Below, one piece after another: positions 17,481 through 25,309 of a DNA stretch of 64,000 nt. The position numbers and the translations under genes were made by a program. Position 1 is the stretch's first letter; the number at the start of each line of letters is the position of its first letter. Below the pieces are notes generated by a model. That model saw nothing but the letters and a program-made list of their open reading frames with translations, was not told where the DNA came from and made no database searches. This stretch comes from Geodermatophilaceae bacterium NBWT11 (lineage in GTDB: Bacteria; Actinomycetota; Actinomycetes; Mycobacteriales; Geodermatophilaceae): the NCBI GenBank assembly GCA_014218215.1, contig CP043652.1:310001-374000 (forward strand). The letters run 5' to 3'.

Positions 17481-17954
17481 ATGCCCACCCTCGACGCCAC
17501 CGACGCCCGCATCCTGCTGGCCCTGGACGACGACCCGCAGGCCTCCACGATGGCGCTGTCCACCCGGCTCGGCCTGGCCCGCAACACCGTGCACGCCCGG
17601 CTGCGCCGGCTGGAGGCCGAGGGGGCGCTGGGCGCACCGAGCCGACGGGTGGAGGCCGCTGCCCTCGACCGCGGGCTGCTGGCGTTCATGACGCTGTCGC
17701 TGAGCCAGCGCGGCGGCGGGGAGGGCGCGGCCGCCGCCCTGGCCGCGATCCCCGAGGTCGTCGAGGTGCTGGCCACCACCGGGGAGGGCGACCTGCTGGC
17801 GCGGGTGGTCGCCCGGGACACCGCCGACCTCTACCGGATCACCGAGCTGGTGCTGACCGCGCCGGGCGTCGAGCGGGCGAGCACCGTGATCGCGCTGGTG
17901 GAGGTCGTGCCGATGCGGCTCGCGCCGCTGCTGGCGCAGCGGGCCCGCTCGTAG
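17481..17954 (+). CDS. Lrp/AsnC family transcriptional regulator
   Basis: A 157-residue protein. The N-terminal winged helix-turn-helix (LDATDARILLALDDDPQ...LSTRLGLARNTVHARLRRLEAEG, residues 3-52) is followed by an RAM effector domain (VLATTGEGDLLARVVARDTADLYRI, then GVERASTVIALVEV), the usual Lrp layout and length. It probably senses an amino acid or keto acid. The adjacent divergent keto-acid decarboxylase and the paired repeats between them make that gene its likely target. ATG at 17481 is chosen because it opens exactly at the conserved LDATDxxIL start; the longer frame upstream runs through the operator region. Confidence 0.87.
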   Translation: MPTLDATDARILLALDDDPQASTMALSTRLGLARNTVHARLRRLEAEGALGAPSRRVEAAALDRGLLAFMTLSLSQRGGGEGAAAALAAIPEVVEVLATTGEGDLLARVVARDTADLYRITELVLTAPGVERASTVIALVEVVPMRLAPLLAQRARS

Positions 17955-17963
17955 GGTGTGGCC

Positions 17964-18644
17964 GTGACCGCCCCCGCGCCCCAGTCGCAGACCCTGGACC
18001 GGGGCCTGCGCATCCTGGAGCACCTGGCCGAGGCCGGCTCACCCCGGCCGGTCATGGAGATCGCCACCGCCGTCGACCTGCACCGCTCGATCACCTATCG
18101 GCTGCTGCGCACGCTGGAGGACCGCGGCTTCGTCGAGCGCGACCCGGCCGGCCGGTTCGGGCTCGGGCTCACCGTGTCGGTGCTGGCCCGCGGGGTGCGG
18201 ACCAGCCTGCAGTCCGCGGCCACCACGCGGCTGACCCCGCTGGTCGAGCGGCTGGGCTGCACCGGGTTCCTCGTCGTCCGGGCCGGCGCCGACGCGGTCA
18301 CCCTCACCAGCGTCGAGCCGCGCGACGTGCCCAGCCACGTCACCCGCCGCCCGGGCACGCGGCACCCGGTCGGGCTCGGCGCGCCGGGGCTCGCCCTGCT
18401 GATGCCCGACCCGCCCGCGGACGACGACCGGCCCGAGCTCGTCACCGCGCGGGCCACCGGCTGGGCGGTCAGCGAGGGCGAGGTCATCCCCGGCGTGCGC
18501 TCGGTGTCCGCCCCCGTGCTGGCCCCCGACGGCACCGCCCGGGCGGCGGCCGCGGTGGTCTACACCGGCAACCGGGACGACGTGGCCGACATCGGCCGGG
18601 CCGTCGTCGCCACCGCGTCGGCGATCGCAGCCGACCTGCCGTGA
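17964..18644 (+). CDS. IclR family transcriptional regulator
   Basis: A 226-residue protein. An N-terminal winged helix (TLDRGLRILEHLAEAGSP ... DLHRSITYRLLRTLEDRGFVERD, about residues 10-62) is followed by the GAF-like IclR effector domain, which is somewhat short. GTG at 17964 is chosen over 17958 because TAGGGT (17952-17957) ends 6 nt before it, a leaderless layout. The -10 overlaps the end of the Lrp gene, so it has its own promoter inside the upstream stop. The downstream MFS gene overlaps it by 4 bp (GTGA), so the two are co-translated, and this regulator probably controls that exporter or uptake system. Confidence 0.85.
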   Translation: MTAPAPQSQTLDRGLRILEHLAEAGSPRPVMEIATAVDLHRSITYRLLRTLEDRGFVERDPAGRFGLGLTVSVLARGVRTSLQSAATTRLTPLVERLGCTGFLVVRAGADAVTLTSVEPRDVPSHVTRRPGTRHPVGLGAPGLALLMPDPPADDDRPELVTARATGWAVSEGEVIPGVRSVSAPVLAPDGTARAAAAVVYTGNRDDVADIGRAVVATASAIAADLP

Positions 18645-19870
18645 CCCCAGAGCCCCGCACCCCGGGGTTCGCGCTGTTCTGGACCGCCTCGACCGTCTCC
18701 ACGTTCGGCTCCTACGTCACCACCGTCGCCGTCGGCGTGCTGGTCTCGGTGACCCTGGGCGGCTCGTCGCTGGACCAGGGGTGGGTCAACGCCGCCCGAT
18801 GGGCTCCCTACCTGCTGGTCGGGCTGCTGGCCGGGGTGGTCGCCGACCGGGTGCGCCGCCGGCCGCTGCTGGTGGGCACCGGGCTGGGCCGCGGCGTCGT
18901 CCTCGCCCTGGTGCCGGTGCTCTGGGCGACCGGCGGGCTGACCGTGGCCTCGCTGGCCGCGGTGCTGTTCGGGTTCGGGCTGCTCGCGGTGTTCGGGGAC
19001 GCCGCCCAGCAGTCGCTGCTCCCCCGGCTGGTGCCCACCGCCGGGCTGGCCCGGGCGAACACCGCACTGCACCAGTCGGAGGCGGTCGCCCAGGGCGGCG
19101 GGCCGCTGCTGGGCGGTGCGCTGGCCGGGGTCATCGGCGCACCGCTCACCCTGGCGGTGGACGCGGTCGGTCAGGTGGTCGCCGCGGTGCTCGTCTGGCG
19201 CACGCCGCTGGCCGACCCCCGCCCGCCGCGGGCACCCCGCCGGGCGGTGCTCGGCGAGCTGCGCGAGGGCCTGTCCTGGCTGTACCGGCATCCGACGCTG
19301 TGCCCGCTCGCGCTGGCCACCCACGTCTGGTTCGTCGGCAACGCCGCGGTCGGCACCGTGGCGGTGGCCTACAGCCTGGACGTGCTCGACCTGGGTGCCT
19401 TCGGCTTCGGGGTGACGACGGCGGGGGCCGGTGTCGGGGCGCTGCTCGGCACGTCGGTGGCCGGTGCGGTGGGTCGGCGCACCGGCGGCCCGGGCACCGT
19501 CGTCCTGGGGCGGGCGCTCGAGACCCTCGGCGTGCTCACGCTGGCCGGGCTGCCGCTCCTGGTCGGCCCCGCGCTGCCTGCCGCCGTCCTCGGGCAGGTG
19601 CTGTTCGGGTTCGGCATGGGCCTGGAGGGGCCGTTCGAGATGACCCACCGGCAGACCGTCACCCCCGACCGGCTGCAGGGGCGCACCAACGCCACGATGC
19701 GCTCGCTGAACCGGGCCGCCGTGGTGGTCGGCGCCCCGCTCGGGGGTGCGCTGGCCGTCGCCACCTCACCCCGGGTCGCGCTGGTCGCCGGAGCCGTGCT
19801 GATCGCGGCCACCGCGGTCGGCCTCACGATCTCGGGGTTCCGGCGGGCCGACGAGGTGCCGGCGGCCTGA
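18641..19870 (+). CDS. major facilitator superfamily transporter
   Basis: A 409-residue protein with twelve hydrophobic segments in two halves. The cytoplasmic loop between helices 2 and 3 reads GVVADRVRRRPLLVG, the MFS signature GxxxDRxxRR. It resembles the MFS_3/enterobactin-exporter-like (EntS) drug-efflux group. The substrate is unknown. The GTG start overlaps the IclR stop by 4 bp, so expression depends on the IclR gene. The glutamine synthetase-like gene begins 42 bp later with its own apparent promoter. Confidence 0.83.
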   Translation: MTPEPRTPGFALFWTASTVSTFGSYVTTVAVGVLVSVTLGGSSLDQGWVNAARWAPYLLVGLLAGVVADRVRRRPLLVGTGLGRGVVLALVPVLWATGGLTVASLAAVLFGFGLLAVFGDAAQQSLLPRLVPTAGLARANTALHQSEAVAQGGGPLLGGALAGVIGAPLTLAVDAVGQVVAAVLVWRTPLADPRPPRAPRRAVLGELREGLSWLYRHPTLCPLALATHVWFVGNAAVGTVAVAYSLDVLDLGAFGFGVTTAGAGVGALLGTSVAGAVGRRTGGPGTVVLGRALETLGVLTLAGLPLLVGPALPAAVLGQVLFGFGMGLEGPFEMTHRQTVTPDRLQGRTNATMRSLNRAAVVVGAPLGGALAVATSPRVALVAGAVLIAATAVGLTISGFRRADEVPAA

Positions 19871-19912
19871 GCCGGTGTGGTGGGCCGGCCCGGGCGGCGG
19901 CAGACTCCGCGC

Positions 19913-21313
19913 ATGGACCAGCTCGATCAGCACACCCGCGACGAACGCCGCGCCGCCGCCGAGGCCCTGCTCCCCGAGCTGGAGGACGCCGGCGTGGTCG
20001 GCGTCGCCCTGCCGTGGGTGGACACCTCGGGGATCACCCGGGTGAAGACCGTGCCGCTGGCGAAGCTGCCCTCGGCGGCGGCCTGGGGCGTGGGCATGAG
20101 CCCGGTGTTCGACGGCTTCCTGCTCGACGACTCGATCGTGGCCGGCCGGTTCGCCGGCTCAGCGATCGGCGACCTGCGGCTGCACCCCGACCTGTCCCGG
20201 CTCACCCTGCTCGCCGGTCAGCCGGGCTGGGCGTGGGCGCCGGTCGACCGCTACACCCAGGCCGGGACGCCGCACGTGCAGTGCTCCCGCTCGCTGCTGC
20301 GGCGGCTGGTCGCCGAGCTCGCCGACGAGGGCCTGAGCGTGCGGGGCGCGTTCGAGATCGAGTGGGTCGTCGCCGACCCCGACGGGCTGCCCGAGGACAG
20401 CGACGCGTTCGTGCCGGCGCTGTCCGGCCCGGCCTACGGGATGACCCGGCTGGCCGAGGTCAGCGACTACGCCCGCGACCTGCTCGACGCCCTGGCCGCC
20501 GAGGGCGTGACCGTCGACCAGTTCCACCCGGAGTACGCCGGCGGGCAGCTCGAGGTCTCCGTCGGCGCCGAGGACCCGGTGGGCGCGGCCGACACCGCGC
20601 TGCTGGTGCGGAACACGATCACCGCCGTGTCGGCCCAGCACGGGCTGCGGGTGTCCTTCTCCCCCAAGGTCACCGCCGACGGCGTCGGCAACGGCGGGCA
20701 CGTGCACCTGTCGCTGTGGCGCGACGGGGAGAACCTGATGTCCGGCGGGGCCGGCACCTTCGGGCTGACCGCCGAGGGTGAGGCCTTCACCGCCGGTCTG
20801 CTCGCGCACCTGCCCGGGCTGCTCGCCGTCGGTGCACCCTCGGTGGCCTCCTACCTGCGCCTGGTGCCCTCGCACTGGGCCGGCGCGTTCGCCGCCTGGG
20901 GCCTGGAGAACCGGGAGGCCGCGATCCGCTTCGTCACCGGCCCCGACGGCAACCGGCAGGCCTCGGCCAACGTCGAGGTCAAGAGCTTCGACCTGGCCGC
21001 CAACCCCTACCTGCTGATGGCCGCCTGCCTGGCCGCCGGCCGCGCGGGGCTGCGGGCGGGCGGCACGCTGCCCGACCCGGTCGGGGTCGACCCGGCCTCG
21101 CTCAGCGAGGAGGGCCGCCGGGAGGCCGGCATCCGGGCCCTGCCGGCCACCCTGGAGGAGGCCGTCCGCGCGTTCGAGGCCGACACCGCGCTGGCGGAGG
21201 CGTTCGGCGAGGAGCTGCACGCCACCGTCGTCGACGTCCGCCGCGGGGAGATCGCGCTGTTCGAGAACACCTCCCCCGAGGGCGTCTGCCGGGCCACCCG
21301 CTGGAAGCACTGA
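19913..21313 (+). CDS. glutamine synthetase-like ligase (GlnA3/GlnA4, gamma-glutamylpolyamine synthetase type)
   Basis: A 466-residue protein with the glutamine synthetase fold. The N-terminal beta-grasp holds ITRVKTVP. The catalytic domain has FEIEWVV (metal Glu), QLEVSVG, GNGGHVHLSLW (the metal/ATP histidine motif), GLENREAAIRF and NVEVKSFDLAANPYL. The tyrosine adenylylation loop of true GlnA is not evident, and the sequence departs from the usual NGSGMHxHQS wording. It is therefore probably one of the actinobacterial GS-like enzymes that gamma-glutamylate polyamines or other amines rather than assimilating ammonia. ATG at 19913 follows CAGACT (19901-19906) by 6 nt. The upstream IclR/MFS pair may move or sense the same amine, but this is inference. 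Confidence 0.8.
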   Translation: MDQLDQHTRDERRAAAEALLPELEDAGVVGVALPWVDTSGITRVKTVPLAKLPSAAAWGVGMSPVFDGFLLDDSIVAGRFAGSAIGDLRLHPDLSRLTLLAGQPGWAWAPVDRYTQAGTPHVQCSRSLLRRLVAELADEGLSVRGAFEIEWVVADPDGLPEDSDAFVPALSGPAYGMTRLAEVSDYARDLLDALAAEGVTVDQFHPEYAGGQLEVSVGAEDPVGAADTALLVRNTITAVSAQHGLRVSFSPKVTADGVGNGGHVHLSLWRDGENLMSGGAGTFGLTAEGEAFTAGLLAHLPGLLAVGAPSVASYLRLVPSHWAGAFAAWGLENREAAIRFVTGPDGNRQASANVEVKSFDLAANPYLLMAACLAAGRAGLRAGGTLPDPVGVDPASLSEEGRREAGIRALPATLEEAVRAFEADTALAEAFGEELHATVVDVRRGEIALFENTSPEGVCRATRWKH

Positions 21314-21325
21314 CCCCCGCCGGCG

Positions 21326-22252
21326 TCAGCCGGGCAGCAGCGCCGGGAGGACGAGCAGCACGGTGGGGACGGCGAGGAGCGCGAGTGCCCCGGCCAACGC
21401 GGCCGGGCGCACCCAGCCCGGCAGCGGGGCCGGCGGTTCCAGCAGCCGGGTGACCCGGACGGCCAGCGGGCCGCCGTTGACGGCCAGCGCGCCCTGCGGG
21501 GCGCCTCCCGCGGCGGCGGCCACGATCGCCTGGGCCAGGGTGCGGCGCGGCGCGGGCCCGCTGAGCTCGGCCAGCGCCACGTCGTCCGCGCGCATCTCGA
21601 CCAGGTCCCGCACGGCGTCGTGCGCCCGGTCGGCGGCCGGGAGCACCGGCAGCGCGGCCCGCCAGGCGACGAAGGGCAGCAGGAGCAGGTGGTGCCGCTC
21701 GCGCAGGTGGGCCCGCTCGTGCGCGACGACGGCGGCCAGCTGACCGGCGTCCAGCTCCTCGATCATCCCGGAGGACAGCACCAGCATCGGCCGGGCGCCG
21801 GGGATGCAGAAGGCCGCGGGCACCGGCGACTCCAGCACCCGGGCGTCGACGTCGGGGGCCGGGCTGACCAGCAGCTCGAGCAGGTCACGGTGCCGGGCCC
21901 GAGTACGGGCGGTGCGCACCAGGCTCAGGGCCAGCACGCCCAGCAGCTCCAGGGCGAGGACGGCGGCGAGGGTCTGGGCCACCCAGTGGTCCCCGCGCAC
22001 CGGGGCCTCGGCCGGGGTGCCGGTGACCCAGTGCCACCAGGCCTCGGGCAGCGAGTGGCCCCACGGGGACAGCCCGTGCACCAGCAGCGCCCCGATGATC
22101 GACAGGCCCCCAGCCAGCCCCACGGCCTGCCAGCAGACCAGCGCGGCCAACGGGTCGCGCCGGGTCCAGCCGGCCCGGGCCAGCGCCGCCGGCACCGGCC
22201 AGGCCAGGAGCGCGGCGAGCACCCCGAGCAGGACGGCGGACAGCGGGAGCAC
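21326..22252 (-). CDS. M56 family membrane metallopeptidase (BlaR1-like sensor-protease)
   Basis: A 308-residue protein. About four membrane helices flank a zinc metalloprotease site HERAH (in AAVVAHERAHLRERHH, about residue 178), with a downstream EMRADDVAL glutamate as the third ligand. It lacks the penicillin-binding sensor domain of true BlaR1, as is usual for actinobacterial homologues. The signal it senses is therefore unknown. It lies 8 bp downstream of the BlaI-type repressor gene. By analogy with BlaR1/MecR1, its protease would relieve BlaI repression, here plausibly of the divergent cydAB operon. Confidence 0.83.
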   Translation of the reverse strand: MLPLSAVLLGVLAALLAWPVPAALARAGWTRRDPLAALVCWQAVGLAGGLSIIGALLVHGLSPWGHSLPEAWWHWVTGTPAEAPVRGDHWVAQTLAAVLALELLGVLALSLVRTARTRARHRDLLELLVSPAPDVDARVLESPVPAAFCIPGARPMLVLSSGMIEELDAGQLAAVVAHERAHLRERHHLLLLPFVAWRAALPVLPAADRAHDAVRDLVEMRADDVALAELSGPAPRRTLAQAIVAAAAGGAPQGALAVNGGPLAVRVTRLLEPPAPLPGWVRPAALAGALALLAVPTVLLVLPALLPG

Positions 22253-22260
22253 GGGGTCGG

Positions 22261-22617
22261 TCAGTCGGTGCCGGCGAGCAGGGCCCGGAGCATCTCGGCC
22301 TCGCCGGGGCTGGCCGAGCCGATGAAGCGGGCCAGCACGGCCTGCCGGTCACCGGCCTGACCGAGCACCTCGTGCATGAGGTCCGCGGCGTGGTCCTCGC
22401 GGGTGGAGCGGGCGGCGAACCGGCGTGGGCGGGCGTCGTCGTGCACCACGAAGCCCTTGGACTCCAGCCGGGTCAGCACCGTGTGCACGGTGGTCAGCGC
22501 GATGGAGCGCTCCCCCGAGGCGGCCAGCTCCTCCCGCAGCACGGTGGCGGCCACCGGCCCCTCGGCGGCCCACAACCGCTCCATCACGGCCCGCTCGAGC
22601 TCCCCCAGCGATGCCAT
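22261..22617 (-). CDS. BlaI/MecI/CopY family transcriptional repressor
   Basis: A 118-residue protein. The winged-helix domain covers residues 1-75 (LGELERAVMERLWAAEGPVAATVLREEL ... ALTTVHTVLTRLESKGFVVHDDARPRRF), with the TTVxTxLxRLxxKG recognition helix typical of BlaI. A short C-terminal dimerisation helix follows, where BlaI is cleaved by the partner protease. ATG at 22617 has a strong Shine-Dalgarno (AGGAGG, 4 nt upstream). It is the first gene of a pair with the M56 protease. Two palindromes of the right type lie 35-73 bp upstream, between this gene and cydA. Confidence 0.9.
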   Translation of the reverse strand: MASLGELERAVMERLWAAEGPVAATVLREELAASGERSIALTTVHTVLTRLESKGFVVHDDARPRRFAARSTREDHAADLMHEVLGQAGDRQAVLARFIGSASPGEAEMLRALLAGTD

Positions 22618-22651
22618 CGGTCCTCCTGTCACACGGCTCACACAGCGGTTC

Positions 22652-22690
22652 TCTACGCGCCGTAGAAATACAGTTCTACTCGGCGTAGAA
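22652..22690. promoter_or_regulatory. two BlaI-type operators between blaI-like and cydA genes
   Basis: Two palindromes share TCTAC-N5-GTAGA: TCTACgcgccGTAGA at 22652-22666 and TTCTACtcggcGTAGAA at 22674-22690, with centres 23 bp apart. They resemble the dyads bound by BlaI/MecI repressors (TACxxxxxGTA core) and lie in the only space between the repressor pair and cydA. AT-rich bases between them may include promoter elements. Confidence 0.7.
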
Positions 22691-22730
22691 AGAAGTGGAC
22701 CGATCGTACGACAGGCGAAGGGGCCACCCG

Positions 22731-24287
22731 GTGGACGTGCTCGAGATCGCACGCTGGCAGTTCGGCATCACGACCGTCTACCACTTCCTGATGGTCCCGC
22801 TGACCATCGGCCTGGGGCTCCTGGTCGCCGTCATGCACACCATGTGGGTGCGCACCGGCCGGGCCGAGTGGCTGCGGATGACCCGGTTCTGGGGCCGCAT
22901 CTACCTGATCAACTTCGTGCTCGGCGTGGCCACCGGACTGGTCCAGGAGTTCCAGTTCGGGCTCGCCTGGAGCGCCTACTCCCGCTTCGTCGGCGACGTG
23001 TTCGGCTCGGTGCTGGCCCTGGAGGCGCTGCTGGCGTTCTTCCTGGAGTCCACGTTCCTGGGGCTGTGGATCTTCGGCTGGGGCCGGATCCCGAAGAAGC
23101 TGCACCTGGCCACGCTGTGGGCCGCCGTCATCGGCTCGATCATCAGCGCGTACTTCATCATCGCGGCCAACTCCTGGATGCAGCACCCGGTGGGCGTCGT
23201 GCTGGACACCTCCAGCGGTGAGCCCCGGGCCCGCCAGGTCGACTTCTTCGCGGTGATGACCAACAACACCGCTCTCGCCGCCTTCAGCCACGCGATCGTC
23301 GCCTCGCTGATGGTCGCCGGCGGCCTGCTGGTCGGCGTCGGCCTGTGGCACCTGCGCAAGCGGGCACTGGCCGACCGGCCGCGCGACGAGGTCGACCACC
23401 AGGTGTGGCGCCGGTCGGTGCGCGTCGGCGGCTACGTCTCGCTGGCCGCGTTCGCGCTCGTCGCCCTCACCGGTGACTGGCAGGGCAAGCTCATGTACCA
23501 GCAGCAGCCGCTGAAGATGAGCTCGGCCGAGGCGCTGTGCGAGACCGAGGCGCCGGCGTCGTTCTCGCTGTTCGCCTTCTCCAAGCTGGGCAGCAACGAG
23601 TGCGACGACGTGCACTCGATCACGATCCCCTACATCCTCTCGTTCCTGGCCCACAGCGACTTCTCCTCGCCGGTGCCCGGGGTCAACGAGCTGCAGGAGC
23701 AGTACGCCGACACCTACGGCGCGACCTACCCCGACGACCCGAGCTACGGCGACAAGGCCGGCGAGCCGATCGACTACACGCCGGTCCTGGCCGTCACCTA
23801 CTGGGGCTTCCGGTTGATGATCGGGATGGGCGCGGTGTCCGCGGGCGTCGCTGCCTACGCGCTGTGGGCGACCCGGCGCGGCCGGGTGCCGACGTCCCGG
23901 ATCGGGGTCTACGGCTCCCTCGCCGCGGTCGGTGCCCCGTTCGTGGGCAACGCCGCGGGCTGGATCTTCACCGAGATGGGCCGCCAGCCCTTCGTCGTCT
24001 ACCCGAACCCCGACGTCCCGGTGTCCGAGCAGGTCTACTTCTTCACCGCCCAGGCGGTCTCCCCCGGCATCTCCGCGGCCGAGGTCTGGACGTCGCTCAT
24101 CACCCTCGGCGTGCTCTACGGGGCGCTCGCGGTGATCGAGCTGGGGCTGATCACCCGTTTCGTCCGCAAGGGCGTGACGGACGGCGACACCACCCCCACC
24201 CCCGGCGTCGGCACCGGTGCAGCGCCGGACGACGCACCCCGCGCTGACGACGACGCCAGCGACGACGTCCTCCAGTTCGCCCACTGA
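22731..24287 (+). CDS. cydA: cytochrome bd ubiquinol/menaquinol oxidase subunit I
   Basis: A 518-residue integral membrane protein. EIARWQFGITTVYHFLMVPLTIG at the N terminus carries the haem b595 histidine, AAFSHAIVASLMV lies in the region of the b558 histidine ligand, and YWGFRLMIG supplies the b558 methionine. TEMGRQPFVVY is a variant of the conserved GRQPW quinol-site motif. The Q-loop is short, as in Gram-positive enzymes. It reduces O2 with quinol electrons at low oxygen. GTG at 22731 follows a GAAGGGG-like ribosome site and matches the usual N terminus; the GTG at 22695 would add twelve basic residues. Two BlaI-type operators lie immediately upstream. Confidence 0.95.
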   Translation: MDVLEIARWQFGITTVYHFLMVPLTIGLGLLVAVMHTMWVRTGRAEWLRMTRFWGRIYLINFVLGVATGLVQEFQFGLAWSAYSRFVGDVFGSVLALEALLAFFLESTFLGLWIFGWGRIPKKLHLATLWAAVIGSIISAYFIIAANSWMQHPVGVVLDTSSGEPRARQVDFFAVMTNNTALAAFSHAIVASLMVAGGLLVGVGLWHLRKRALADRPRDEVDHQVWRRSVRVGGYVSLAAFALVALTGDWQGKLMYQQQPLKMSSAEALCETEAPASFSLFAFSKLGSNECDDVHSITIPYILSFLAHSDFSSPVPGVNELQEQYADTYGATYPDDPSYGDKAGEPIDYTPVLAVTYWGFRLMIGMGAVSAGVAAYALWATRRGRVPTSRIGVYGSLAAVGAPFVGNAAGWIFTEMGRQPFVVYPNPDVPVSEQVYFFTAQAVSPGISAAEVWTSLITLGVLYGALAVIELGLITRFVRKGVTDGDTTPTPGVGTGAAPDDAPRADDDASDDVLQFAH

Positions 24288-24301
24288 TCGGGAGTCCCGT
24301 C

Positions 24302-25309
24302 ATGGACCTGCAGACCCTCTGGTTCGTCGCCGTCGCGGTGCTCTGGACCGGCTTCCTCCTCCTGGAGGGCTTCGACTTCGGCGTCGCGGCCCTGCTCCCG
24401 GTGCTCGGCCGCAAGCCCGCGGACCGGAACCTCATGCTGCGCACCATCGGCCCGCTCTGGGACGGCAACGAGGTGTGGCTGGTGACCGCGGTCGGGGCGG
24501 TGTTCGCCGCCTTCCCCGGCTGGTACGCCACCTGGCTGCCGGCGATGTACCTGCCGTTCGTCCTGGTGCTGGTCGGGCTGATCGTGCGGGCGGTGGCCTT
24601 CGAGTGGCGGCACTCCTCGCACGACCCGCGCTGGGAAGCCGCCTGGACCCGGGTGATCGTCGGCGGCTCGCTCGTCGCAGCCGGCGGGATCGGCGCCGCG
24701 CTGGGCGCGACCACGCTGGGGCTGCCGGTCGGCGAGGGCGGGATCCGGGTGGGCGGGCCGTTCGCCGGCTGGTCGTGGCCGGCGCTGCTGGGCGCGGTCG
24801 CGGTGCTGTCGTTCTCCCTCGTGCACGGGGCGCTGTTCCTGTCGCTGAAGACCGACGGCGAGCTGCGGGTGCGGGCCCGGGCGCTGGCGCTGCGGCTGGC
24901 CCCGGTGGGTGCGCTGCCGCTGCTGGCCTGGGCCGGGCTGGTGCAGCTGCGCTCGGGCTCGTTCGTCACCGGCCTGCTGTGGGTGGTCGCGGCGCTGGCC
25001 GTGGTCGTCACCTGGGCGCGGCTGAAGGTGGGCCGGGAGGGTCAGGCGTTCGCCGGCTGGGCGGTGCTGCTGCTGGCCTCGTCGGCCACGGTGTTCGCCG
25101 GGATGTTCCCGGTGGTGCTGCCCTCGACGATCGACCCGGCCTTCGACGTGCTGGTCACCGATGCCTCGGTCAGCGACTACACGCTGACGGTGATGACCTG
25201 GGTCGCCGGGTTCGGGCTGCCGGTGGTGCTGGGCTACCAGGCCTGGACCTACTGGGTGTTCCGCAAGCGGCTGACGGCCGAGCCCGAGCACGAGACGGCC
25301 GCCGCGTGA
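24302..25309 (+). CDS. cydB: cytochrome bd oxidase subunit II
   Basis: A 335-residue protein with eight or nine membrane helices. WFVAVAVLWTGFLLLEGFDFGVAALLP is the N-terminal CydB motif, and RTIGPLWDGNEVWLVT is the strongly conserved GPxWDGNEVWL element. It pairs with CydA to form the oxidase heterodimer. It begins 14 bp after cydA with a GGGAG Shine-Dalgarno 7 nt before the ATG. Its stop overlaps the cydDC start (GTGA), so oxidase and assembly exporter are co-produced. Confidence 0.96.
   Translation: MDLQTLWFVAVAVLWTGFLLLEGFDFGVAALLPVLGRKPADRNLMLRTIGPLWDGNEVWLVTAVGAVFAAFPGWYATWLPAMYLPFVLVLVGLIVRAVAFEWRHSSHDPRWEAAWTRVIVGGSLVAAGGIGAALGATTLGLPVGEGGIRVGGPFAGWSWPALLGAVAVLSFSLVHGALFLSLKTDGELRVRARALALRLAPVGALPLLAWAGLVQLRSGSFVTGLLWVVAALAVVVTWARLKVGREGQAFAGWAVLLLASSATVFAGMFPVVLPSTIDPAFDVLVTDASVSDYTLTVMTWVAGFGLPVVLGYQAWTYWVFRKRLTAEPEHETAAA

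Noticed and set aside
24217-25305. Upstream extension of the CydDC frame
   Set aside because: It runs antiframe through cydA and cydB with low-complexity Arg/Gly sequence; GTG 25306 with a GTGA overlap is the real start.
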